NCBI GenBank assembly: GCA_965370045.1
Contig: CBDUSI010000179.1
Span: 1 to 5,225, forward strand
Source of the DNA: CAZONU01 sp965370045
Lineage (GTDB): Bacteria; Planctomycetota; SZUA-567; JAKLDR01
DNA length: 5,225 nt
Direction of reading: 5' to 3'
Under the pieces are notes generated by a model, which ran no database searches, was not told the DNA's origin, and worked only from the letters and a program-made list of their open reading frames with translations. The position numbers were made by a program, and so were the translations under genes. Positions 1 to 5,225 of this stretch are shown piece by piece; within the stretch, counting starts at the first letter, position 1, and the number at the start of each line of letters is the position of its first letter.

Positions 1-16
1 CGATGCTCAGGCATCG
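1..16. other. Small perfect palindromic hairpin at the left edge
   Basis: CGATGC (1-6) and GCATCG (11-16) pair perfectly around the four-base loop TCAG. On the minus strand it lies about 70 bases after the last gene, where a terminator could sit, but any T-run would be outside the window. The rest of the 1-66 interval holds no convincing gene or site. Confidence 0.3.
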
Positions 17-66
17 ACTTCGGAACCCCTCCTCGAATCTGAACCATTCTGCCCCCAATCACGACT

Positions 67-90
67 GCTCCATTTTTCAACGGCCTGCTA
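67..90 (-). repeat. Left copy of a 24-base inverted repeat flanking the gene row
   Basis: On the minus strand this copy begins TAGCAG, has one variable base (G here), then CCGTTGAAAAATGGAGC. It matches the right copy at 5171-5194 (read on the plus strand) at 23 of 24 positions, so the two are in opposite orientation about 5.1 kb apart. Its first three bases are the TAG stop codon of the membrane-anchored protein gene. Weak similarity continues outward: CGTGA and a G-rich run follow in both copies with a one-base shift. No further copy was seen inside the window. Confidence 0.85.
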
Positions 91-1854
91 GGGAACCAGT
101 TCGCCTTCCACCGTGAGCTTGAGCGAGCCGTCCTTCCGGGGCACCCACTCGGCGCGCAGCGACTTGATCCTGTCGAGCAGCCGGCCCACCGCGTCGGCCG
201 AGCGCTCGGCCTGCTTGCCGGGCTGCTCCTCCGGCGGGCTGAAGATGCGCTTAATCAGCAGGGCCAGGTCGGCGAGGTCGCCCCCCTTGTTCCCCGGCCG
301 GAAGACCAGCAGCGCCGCCGGCCGCGCCGCGCCAGCGGCGGGCAGCATTCCGGGCTCGTCGGCCATGGTCTTGGCCGAGGCGCCCGCCGCGCGGTCCAGC
401 ATGCGTTCGAGTTCCATGCGCGAGCTGGTGGCCACCAGGAAGTTGCCAACGGTCCCGAAGGCCGGGCGGTAGCCGGAGCCCTGCGGGTAGAAGGCGTAGA
501 CCATCTCGAGGTACTCGCGGTCCCTGTAGCGGCGCTTGACCAGATGGGGGTAGATGGGCTTGCCATCGTAGGTCGGCGGACGGCCGTCGGCTGAGAGCCG
601 CAGGCCGGTCGCGGAGCTGACCAGCTTGACGCAGGCCGGCCAGGCGGTCTTGACGTCGCGGGCCTCCATGAACACGGTGGCCGCCACCTGCAGCGCCTGG
701 TCGCCGGGGATCGGTTGGCTGGTGATGAAGATGCCCCGCTCGCCGACCAGCTCTTTGGCCAGGAGCCTAACTGCGTCGCCGCCGCCGTCGTCGGCCTTGG
801 GTTCGGCCCCCTCTTCCTTGCCGGCCTGCTCGATAGCTTCGAACTCTCTGATGCGGCCCGCGGGGCTCCAGCGCCCGGCGCCGGCCGGCGCGTGCCAGAC
901 CCAGTAGCCCAGCGCGCCGGCGGGGGCCAGCTTCGCCGACTTGGGCCCGCCTGGTGGAAGCGCCGGCGGCGCGCTGGTCTTTCTTCCATCGAACGTCAGC
1001 GCCCCGGAGAGCTTCTCCAGGGCCCGGTCGGCGCGCAGTTCGCCGGTGAGGCCCTCCAGGCCGGGCACGTCGAGGATGAAGGCAATGCCCCTCGCGGCCT
1101 GGTCGTCGGCCTTCTCCGCGGGGAGCTTGAAGTCCTTGAAGCGCACCGTGACGCGGGCCTCGGCGGGCGGCGGGGCGGCCGAGGCTTTCCCGGCGAGGAT
1201 TTCCTCGCGGCGGGCCAGAATCGCCATGAGCTTGTCGCGGTCCGGAGACATCAGCATGGTGTTGCCGATGAAGGCGAAGTAGTTGTTGTCCTTCTTGAAG
1301 TGGCCCACGCCGTCGGCGTCGGTCATAAACCTCGAGATCTTGCCGAAGGCGCGGCCCAGGAAGCCGCAGCGGACGGCGATGACATTGCGCCCTTCCTCGT
1401 TAATTGCGCCGGCGACCTCCGAGCCCACGACGTGCCGTATCCAGAAGGCGATGTCGCCGGCCTCCTTCCGGGAGGGGAGTTTCTCCTTGTCTCCGGAGGC
1501 CTGGGCGAAGTCTACCAGCAGTGACCGCCAGCGCGGGCCCTCGGCGTAGTCCTCCACGAGTCCCGCCGGGTCGCGCAGGGTCCACCGGACGGGATAGTCG
1601 ACCGGCAGGCAGTCGGCCGGCGCGGGCGCCGGGCCGCTGTTGAACCAGATGAGCAGGATAAGTAACGGCAAGAGCACCAGCCCCAGGCAGCCCAGGCAGC
1701 AGGCCCGCCGACGCTTCTTTGAGGGCGCCGGAGTTGCGGCCGGCTCGGTCCCCTCTGTGGCGGGGGCGGTCTCCGCGCCGGGCTGCTCCCAGGGGTCGGG
1801 AGTGCCGCTTTGCGGCGCGCTATTCTCGGGCGGAGCGCTTTCTGGATTCTCCAT
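88..1854 (-). CDS. Single-pass membrane-anchored protein with duplicated DUF3352-like ectodomain
   Basis: A 588-residue protein of unknown function. Residues 1-45 are Pro/Glu/Ala-rich and probably disordered in the cytoplasm. A basic stop signal SKKRRR (45-50) and Cys-rich ACCLGC lead into one membrane helix at about 51-71. The rest would lie outside the membrane. The opening RWTLRDPAGLVEDYAEGPRW and the strands GNTMLMSPDRDKLMAIL (197-213) and VGNFLVATSSRMELERML (469-486) look like DUF3352-type proteins. Two halves are visible, about 84-290 and 311-588, joined by a Pro-rich linker (291-308). In each half a VG-E turn, a GN-L-S strand and a terminal two-strand unit occur in the same order. The ATG at 1854 is supported by an in-frame TAG five codons upstream. 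No Shine-Dalgarno site is seen. The TAG stop lies in the left repeat copy, yet the second half ends at the same point as the first, so the protein looks complete. It is last in the row, 53 bases after the multi-pass membrane protein gene. Confidence 0.85.
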   Translation of the reverse strand: MENPESAPPENSAPQSGTPDPWEQPGAETAPATEGTEPAATPAPSKKRRRACCLGCLGLVLLPLLILLIWFNSGPAPAPADCLPVDYPVRWTLRDPAGLVEDYAEGPRWRSLLVDFAQASGDKEKLPSRKEAGDIAFWIRHVVGSEVAGAINEEGRNVIAVRCGFLGRAFGKISRFMTDADGVGHFKKDNNYFAFIGNTMLMSPDRDKLMAILARREEILAGKASAAPPPAEARVTVRFKDFKLPAEKADDQAARGIAFILDVPGLEGLTGELRADRALEKLSGALTFDGRKTSAPPALPPGGPKSAKLAPAGALGYWVWHAPAGAGRWSPAGRIREFEAIEQAGKEEGAEPKADDGGGDAVRLLAKELVGERGIFITSQPIPGDQALQVAATVFMEARDVKTAWPACVKLVSSATGLRLSADGRPPTYDGKPIYPHLVKRRYRDREYLEMVYAFYPQGSGYRPAFGTVGNFLVATSSRMELERMLDRAAGASAKTMADEPGMLPAAGAARPAALLVFRPGNKGGDLADLALLIKRIFSPPEEQPGKQAERSADAVGRLLDRIKSLRAEWVPRKDGSLKLTVEGELVP

Positions 1855-1879
1855 TGCCGGAGCATTCTAGCTGCCGGCA
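1855..1879 (-). promoter_or_regulatory. Hairpin abutting the start codon of the last gene
   Basis: On the minus strand TGCCGG (1879-1874) can pair with CCGGCA (1860-1855). The stem continues through AGC (1872-1870) with GCT (1863-1861), giving nine pairs with one bulged base (1873) and a six-base loop. The stem ends directly at the ATG at 1854. There is no T-run after it, so it is not a classical terminator. It could slow initiation, protect a processed end, or be chance. Confidence 0.3.
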
Positions 1880-1907
1880 CGGAGATGTCAAAAGTGCGGC
1901 GGGGAGG

Positions 1908-2912
1908 TCAGGCCGGTTTGGCGACGGGCTCGGGGGCGTCCTCGGCGGCGCGGGCCGCCAGGTGATACTGGGTGATGGTCCCCACTAGCGCGAAGAGCGC
2001 GAAGGGCACGAAAATGCCCTCCCAGGGGGGGCGCAGGTCCGTGAAGCCGTAAATCCCCAAGAGCATCGCGAGGGTCAGGAGCAGCGCGCCCCAGACTGCC
2101 CATCCGGAAATGAGCAGCGCCCGGGCGGCAAACAGATAGGCGATCGTGGTCCCCAGGCCGAAGGTCACGAGATAGCAGACTATCATCCACTCGCGGGCTT
2201 CGACGCCGTACAGGTGCAGGAAGATCCCCGTGACCAGGCTGGCGGCCAGTGAGCCGGCCTGCATGCAGGTGAAGAGCACCACCAGGTGCCAGCCCAGCAG
2301 CGCTCCGCAGGTGGCCATTGGCAGGGCCACGAACAGCGCCGAGACCCAGTGCAGTTCCAGCGGCTTCGAGCGGGATAGCGCGAAGGCTATCCCGCCGAGG
2401 AGCAGCGCGCCACCCAGCGCGGCGGTGAGCCGGCGCAGGTGCCATCCGAAAAATCCGAGGATAATCCCCAGCGCCAGCGCGACGCTCAGAATGATGATGA
2501 AGACCCGCAGGCTGACCGACTCCTTCATGGAGGTCATGCCGGCGGCGATGCTCTCGGCGACCTTCTTGCGCCCGATTGAATACGGTCCCGGACGCGCGGT
2601 CCGGGGGGCTTCGGGGGCCCCTGCCCGCGAGGAGGAGTCCTCCGCGGAGGAAGGTTCTTCCTTCGCTTCGGCCGCGCGAGAGAGCTCGAACGCCCTGCGA
2701 ACTGCGATGGCCGCCTCGTTCGCCGTCCCGGGGGCGTCGCCTCCGTAGAATTCGCCCACGATCTGCGGAAGGCAGGCCGCGCCCACCAGGACCAGTCCGG
2801 TCATGACCAGCGCCCCGATTTGCTCAACCCGGCTGGGCTTGCGCCGCCACACCGGGCGGATGAACACCCCGCTGCCCGGGCGCGCGTTCGTTTCGGCCTT
2901 GGCTTTCGACAT
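1908..2912 (-). CDS. Multi-pass membrane protein, DUF4203/TMEM198-like pattern
   Basis: A 334-residue integral membrane protein of unknown function. Hydrophobic segments lie at about residues 32-50, 136-156, 162-180, 188-212, 215-236, 241-264, 268-288 and 298-315. The N-terminus is short and basic (VWRRKPSRVEQ). Between the first and second segments is a hydrophilic, Ala/Glu/Ser-rich region of about 85 residues (51-135), followed by a compact block of seven helices. The paired motifs ILGFFGWHLRRL (151-162) and ALLGWHLVVLF (204-214), each followed by a small-residue-rich helix, recall the seven-helix DUF4203 domain of TMEM198-type proteins. This is a pattern match by eye and could be wrong. 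The tail (DAPEPVAKPA) is disordered-looking. The ATG at 2912 has only a GGGGG stretch nearby, which sits in a possible hairpin. It lies 90 bases after the SDR stop and 53 bases before the next gene, so it may be in the same transcript or have its own promoter. Confidence 0.85.
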   Translation of the reverse strand: MSKAKAETNARPGSGVFIRPVWRRKPSRVEQIGALVMTGLVLVGAACLPQIVGEFYGGDAPGTANEAAIAVRRAFELSRAAEAKEEPSSAEDSSSRAGAPEAPRTARPGPYSIGRKKVAESIAAGMTSMKESVSLRVFIIILSVALALGIILGFFGWHLRRLTAALGGALLLGGIAFALSRSKPLELHWVSALFVALPMATCGALLGWHLVVLFTCMQAGSLAASLVTGIFLHLYGVEAREWMIVCYLVTFGLGTTIAYLFAARALLISGWAVWGALLLTLAMLLGIYGFTDLRPPWEGIFVPFALFALVGTITQYHLAARAAEDAPEPVAKPA

Positions 2913-2916
2913 GATA

Positions 2917-2942
2917 GCCCCCGAAGGGAGCCCCCTGCTCCC
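2917..2942 (-). promoter_or_regulatory. Alternative hairpins in the leader of the multi-pass membrane protein gene
   Basis: Read on the minus strand, three short blocks follow each other just before the ATG at 2912: GGGAGC (2942-2937), GCTCCC (2931-2926) and GGGGGC (2922-2917). The first two pair perfectly (6 bp, 5-base loop). The second and third also pair (6 bp with one G-U, 3-base loop), and that hairpin would hide the only G-rich ribosome-binding candidate, four bases from the start codon. The two hairpins exclude each other because they share GCTCCC. This is the shape of a translation switch, but short chance hairpins are common in GC-rich DNA. Confidence 0.3.
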
Positions 2943-3002
2943 TCCCCGTTTCAGTATCGGCGGGGTCCGGGGTTGTTCTTTAGCGTAACGCCTGGGGCAC
3001 TA

Positions 3003-3803
3003 TTATCGGACGGTCCAGCCTCCGTCGACCACCAGGTTGTGGCCGGTGACGAAGCTCGACGCGTCGGAGGCCAGATACAGCGCCGCGCCCTTGATCTCGA
3101 CGGGCTTCCCCGTCCGGCCCAGCAGGCAGCGCGCCGCCAGGCGGCCCATGAACTTGCGGTCCCTGGTGGACCTGCCTTGCGGGAAGGGGCCGGGGGTGAT
3201 GGAGTTGACCCGGACTCCGTCGGGGGCCAGCTCGGCGGCCAGGCGGCGGGTGAGCTGCAGCAAGCCGGCCTTGGCCTCGCCGTAGCCCACCGCCGAGCGG
3301 AACGGCGTGCCCGCGTACATCGCCGGGTCGGGCGCGACCAGTGCGTACATGGTGGAGACGTTGAGGACGCTGGCCGCCGGGCTTTTCTTCAAGAGAGGCA
3401 GGGCGAACTTGGTTACGCGGAAGGCGCTGGTCAGGCAGCCGTCCAGCGTGGCGCTGAAGTCCTTCGTGGAGGTCTTCGAGAAGGGCTTGAAGCTGCCGGC
3501 GAAAGCGTTGTTGACCAGAATGTCCAGGCGCCCCGCGCGTTTCTTCAGGGCGGCGATGCACTTCTTCACCGAGGCGTCGCTGGTGATGTCCAGCTTGAGG
3601 GCAATCGCGCGGCCCCCCCAGCTTTCGATCACTCGGGCGCGCTTCCGGCAGTTGGCCAGGTTGCGCGAGGCGATGGCCACGGTGGCGCCCGCCTCGGCCA
3701 GCGCCTCGCTGACCGCCGAGCCCAGGTGCCCCGCCCCGCCGGTAACCAGGGCGACGCGGCCGTGGAGATCGAAGAGTTCGGCGATGGTCTCCTCAGCTGC
3801 CAT
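3003..3803 (-). CDS. Short-chain dehydrogenase/reductase (SDR), classical type
   Basis: A 266-residue cytoplasmic NAD(P)-dependent oxidoreductase with the length and motif order of classical SDRs. Seen: cofactor loop TGGAGHLG at 21-28; SRN at 46-48 after the second strand, where Arg47 suggests NADP(H); LDIT at 71-74; NNAF at 98-101; catalytic Ser150 in NVSTMY; the YGEAK motif with Tyr174 and Lys178; RVNSITPGP at 198-206; and the C-terminal VVDGGWTVR. The position that usually holds the fourth catalytic residue, Asn, is Cys123 by my alignment. The insert APDPAMYAGTPFRSAVGY before the catalytic Tyr, and NNA followed by an aromatic, recall SDRs linked to legionaminic-type sugar or flagellin glycan genes (PtmA-like). 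This resemblance is from memory and tentative. The ATG at 3803 has GGGAGG seven bases upstream, and the N-terminus has the usual ELFDLHGRVALVTGG lead-in. Upstream lies the small membrane protein gene, 12 bases away. Confidence 0.95.
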   Translation of the reverse strand: MAAEETIAELFDLHGRVALVTGGAGHLGSAVSEALAEAGATVAIASRNLANCRKRARVIESWGGRAIALKLDITSDASVKKCIAALKKRAGRLDILVNNAFAGSFKPFSKTSTKDFSATLDGCLTSAFRVTKFALPLLKKSPAASVLNVSTMYALVAPDPAMYAGTPFRSAVGYGEAKAGLLQLTRRLAAELAPDGVRVNSITPGPFPQGRSTRDRKFMGRLAARCLLGRTGKPVEIKGAALYLASDASSFVTGHNLVVDGGWTVR

Positions 3804-3816
3804 TCCACTGCCTCCC
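3804..3816 (-). promoter_or_regulatory. Shine-Dalgarno site of the SDR gene
   Basis: On the minus strand the sequence TAGGGAGGCAGTGGA precedes the ATG at 3803. The GGGAGG core lies at 3811-3816, leaving seven bases to the start codon, which is close to ideal. The first G of the core is the last base of the TAG stop of the upstream small membrane protein gene, so ribosomes finishing that gene could restart here. It is the only canonical ribosome binding site seen among the five genes and fixes the SDR start with good confidence. Confidence 0.8.
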
Positions 3817-4163
3817 TAGTGGTGTCCCCCGCCCGCCGGCGGCTTTCCCGGTCCCTTGAAACGGCTCCGAATGAACCAGAGAATTCCTGCCGTCTGAGTA
3901 ACGCCCACTGCTGCGCCGATCACCGTCGCCAGCCAGAGCTGCATCGCCAGCAGGAAGTATCCCAGGCAGAAGGTGATGCCCGCAAGGAGAAAGCCGAAGG
4001 CCAATGACGACCAGAAAACGAACGGGTCGCATCCGAAGGGCCTGGATTTCGCAAGGCGACCCGAAGCCCAGAGCCAGACCAGGACACCAGCGACGAGGAG
4101 GACGGCCCCAGGGCGTATCCAAAAGAGAACATCTTCCGCCAAGAAGCGCAGGAAGCTTCCCAT
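3816..4163 (-). CDS. Small hypothetical membrane protein (about 3 membrane segments)
   Basis: A 115-residue protein I do not recognise. Hydrophobic segments lie at about residues 17-34, 47-71 and 74-97, so it is probably an inner-membrane protein with three passes. The first two are separated by a short basic loop (GRLAKSRPFGCDPF). The C-terminus is a short basic, Gly/Pro-rich tail ending GGGHH. No enzyme motif is visible. Its ATG lies one base after the TGA of the upstream oxidoreductase gene (TGA-G-ATG), an arrangement typical of translational coupling. Its TAG stop overlaps the ribosome binding site of the downstream SDR gene. This tight placement between two oxidoreductases is the main reason to believe it is a real gene and that it works with them, perhaps as a membrane partner; that role is inference. 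Several longer antisense frames cover the same bases but do not have a membrane-protein pattern or gene-like spacing. Confidence 0.8.
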   Translation of the reverse strand: MGSFLRFLAEDVLFWIRPGAVLLVAGVLVWLWASGRLAKSRPFGCDPFVFWSSLAFGFLLAGITFCLGYFLLAMQLWLATVIGAAVGVTQTAGILWFIRSRFKGPGKPPAGGGHH

Positions 4164-4164
4164 C

Positions 4165-5169
4165 TCAATCTCTGACCCTCACCCGCCGCCCGGACTTCGC
4201 CGAGCCCAGCGCCGCCCGGCAGACGCGGTTGACGTGCAGGGCATCCTCGAGGGTCGTGCGCACGCGCTCCTTCGCGCCGAGGGCCGCCAGGAAGTTCCGG
4301 GCCTGGAGGACGAAGGGGAGGTCGAAATCGAGTTTCTGTTTATTCGCGCGCCACTTCGACCCGTCGCCGCGCGTCGAGGCCAGCTCGGTTTGTTTCTCGT
4401 CAAAGAGCGTACGGTAGCGCAGGTGCCCGCGCGCGCCGACTATCTCCAGTTCGGTTTCCCGACGCGGCTGGCAGGCCGAGGTCCATATCTCGCCGAGCGC
4501 GCCGGTGGCGAAGCGCAGGACGAGCAGGGCGGTGTCCTCAACGGCCACGCCGCGCAGTCCCAGTCGCCCGGTCGCGGCGCTGACCTCCGCCACCGGGCCG
4601 AGCATTTCCGTGAAGCAGGCCACGACGTGGCTGGCGATGTCCATCACCGCGCCGCCGCCCTTGTCGGGATCGGCGAAGTAGTTGCGGCGGTAATCGGGTC
4701 GGTAGCGGGGGTAGTCGTAGGCGACGCGCGCGCGGGCCAGGATCGGCCGGCCGAGCTTACCGGCGCGGACGCGCCGGGACATTTCCATCAGCGCCGGGTA
4801 GCTGCGGTAGGTGTAGGCCACGCCGACGACGCGGCGTTTCTTCTTGGCCAGAGAGATCAGCGACCGGACTCCGCGTTCCGCCACGCAGAGCGGCTTCTCG
4901 ATGAGCACGTGGCAGCCGGCCTTCACCAGCCTGCGGGCTTGCGAAACGTGCAGGTTCGCCGGGGTGGCCACGACTGCGGCGTCGAAGGCGGAGAGGTCAA
5001 CCTTCCCGAAGTCCGCGTGCGTCGCCTTGACGGGATAGGCTTCCGCCAGCTTCTTCCTGCGCGCCGCCCGCGGCTCGCAGATTTCGACTTTCAGGCTCCG
5101 CCGGGCCTTCAGGAAGCAGCGCAGGTGGCGCTCTCCGATGGAGCCGCCGCCGACGATGAGCAGTCGCAC
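4165..5169 (-). CDS. Gfo/Idh/MocA-family NAD(P)-dependent oxidoreductase
   Basis: Predicted cytoplasmic dehydrogenase of 334 residues, a normal length for this family, which oxidises or reduces hydroxyl groups on sugars, inositols and related molecules. Seen: an N-terminal Rossmann fold opening MRLLIVGGGSIGERH (glycine-rich loop at residues 7-12); acidic Glu32 after the second strand, which suggests NAD(H); the family EKP motif at 91-93, whose Lys is normally catalytic; and the C-terminal-domain motif GGGAVMDIASH at 171-181, with Asp177 and His181 at the usual active-site positions. The stretch YRPDYRRNYF (156-165) resembles family members in surface-sugar clusters. The start is GTG at 5169, directly preceded by an in-frame TAA. 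The protein begins right at the first beta strand, so this start fits despite the lack of a visible ribosome binding site. It is first in the gene row, one base ahead of the small membrane protein. Family assignment is sure; the substrate is unknown. Confidence 0.95.
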   Translation of the reverse strand: MRLLIVGGGSIGERHLRCFLKARRSLKVEICEPRAARRKKLAEAYPVKATHADFGKVDLSAFDAAVVATPANLHVSQARRLVKAGCHVLIEKPLCVAERGVRSLISLAKKKRRVVGVAYTYRSYPALMEMSRRVRAGKLGRPILARARVAYDYPRYRPDYRRNYFADPDKGGGAVMDIASHVVACFTEMLGPVAEVSAATGRLGLRGVAVEDTALLVLRFATGALGEIWTSACQPRRETELEIVGARGHLRYRTLFDEKQTELASTRGDGSKWRANKQKLDFDLPFVLQARNFLAALGAKERVRTTLEDALHVNRVCRAALGSAKSGRRVRVRD

Positions 5170-5170
5170 T

Positions 5171-5194
5171 TAGCAGTCCGTTGAAAAATGGAGC
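5171..5194 (+). repeat. Right copy of the 24-base inverted repeat
   Basis: Read on the plus strand it has TAGCAG, a variable base (T here, at 5177), then CCGTTGAAAAATGGAGC. It differs from the left copy (67-90, minus) only at that base. Its inner end is separated by one base from the GTG start codon of the Gfo/Idh/MocA gene. Together the two copies point away from each other and enclose all five genes. They look like members of a dispersed intergenic repeat family. No transposase or target duplication is visible. Confidence 0.85.
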
Positions 5195-5214
5195 GCCGTG
5201 ACGGCGGGCGCTCC
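5184..5214 (-). terminator. Putative Rho-independent terminator of a gene beyond the right edge
   Basis: On the minus strand GGAGCGCC-type arms pair perfectly over eight bases: plus-strand GGAGCGCC at 5190-5197 and GGCGCTCC at 5207-5214, with a nine-base loop. On the minus strand the stem is followed by ATTTTTC, the T-run lying in the repeat core at 5188-5184. This would end a transcript arriving from the right, just before the five-gene row. The T-run is only five bases, so the strength is uncertain. Confidence 0.5.
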
Positions 5215-5225
5215 CGAGCGATGCG

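Noticed and set aside
2..91. Plus-strand open frame running in from the left edge and ending LLHFSTAC-stop
   Set aside because: Considered as the end of a convergent gene. It is only 29 codons, runs through the repeat core, and has no supporting similarity. The same short ending appears at the right copy purely because the repeat is the same.
715..1524. Plus-strand open frame of 269 codons
   Set aside because: It is antisense to the membrane-anchored protein gene, which has a membrane helix and a consistent two-module layout; this frame has neither.
1888..2445. Minus-strand open frame of 185 codons overlapping the multi-pass membrane protein
   Set aside because: It is a frame-shifted shadow with Arg/Pro-rich sequence; the overlapping frame has regular hydrophobic helices.
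2913..3002. Promoter in front of the multi-pass membrane protein gene
   Set aside because: GATACT on the minus strand resembles a -10 box at four of six bases, but no -35-like hexamer is found at the right distance.
2820..4007. Long plus-strand open frame of 395 codons
   Set aside because: It lies antisense over the SDR, the intergenic region and part of two membrane protein genes. Its product is Arg/Gly/Ala-rich with no recognisable motif, as expected opposite GC-rich genes.
3973..5184. Long plus-strand open frame of 403 codons
   Set aside because: It is antisense to the clearly recognisable Gfo/Idh/MocA gene and runs through the repeat. It has low-complexity composition and no family resemblance.
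67..5194. Composite transposon or integron-like cassette
   Set aside because: No transposase or integrase gene, no visible target-site duplication, and only 24 bases of repeat. Kept as a possibility in the findings but not annotated as a mobile element.

Overview
The window is a high-GC bacterial fragment carrying five complete protein-coding genes. All five lie on the minus strand and are packed tightly, so transcription would run from right to left. No RNA genes, transposase, phage genes or CRISPR array were seen, and no stretch longer than 300 bases lacks a gene. The organism cannot be named from this. The high GC, mostly absent Shine-Dalgarno sites, and large single-pass envelope proteins with Pro/Ala-rich tails fit an uncultured Planctomycetota-like or similar environmental lineage, but that is only an impression.

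Layout in transcription order: (1) 5169-4165, a Gfo/Idh/MocA-family NAD(P)-dependent oxidoreductase; (2) 4163-3816, a 115-residue small membrane protein one base downstream; (3) 3803-3003, a classical short-chain dehydrogenase/reductase (SDR) with the clearest ribosome binding site in the window; (4) 2912-1908, a multi-pass membrane protein with about eight membrane segments; (5) 1854-88, a membrane-anchored protein whose large extracytoplasmic part looks like two copies of one DUF3352-like module. Genes 1-3 are almost certainly one transcriptional unit (gaps of 1 and 12 bases). Genes 4 and 5 follow after 90 and 53 bases and may belong to the same unit. Each of these two gaps can form an RNA hairpin against the start codon.

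A Gfo/Idh/MocA enzyme together with an SDR is a common pairing in sugar and nucleotide-sugar modification. The SDR has features (NNA followed by an aromatic residue, NVSTMY, and an APDPAMYAGT stretch before the catalytic Tyr) that recall SDRs found near legionaminic/pseudaminic-type surface-sugar genes. Combined with three membrane proteins, a role in the cell envelope is a reasonable guess, but no substrate can be read from the sequence.

The most unusual structure is a near-perfect 24-base inverted repeat that brackets the five genes. The left copy (67-90) contains the stop codon of the last gene. The right copy (5171-5194) ends one base before the start codon of the first gene. The right copy also carries a terminator-like hairpin on the minus strand; the left copy does not. 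The simplest reading is two members of a dispersed intergenic repeat family. A mobile or assembly-related boundary is possible but not shown.
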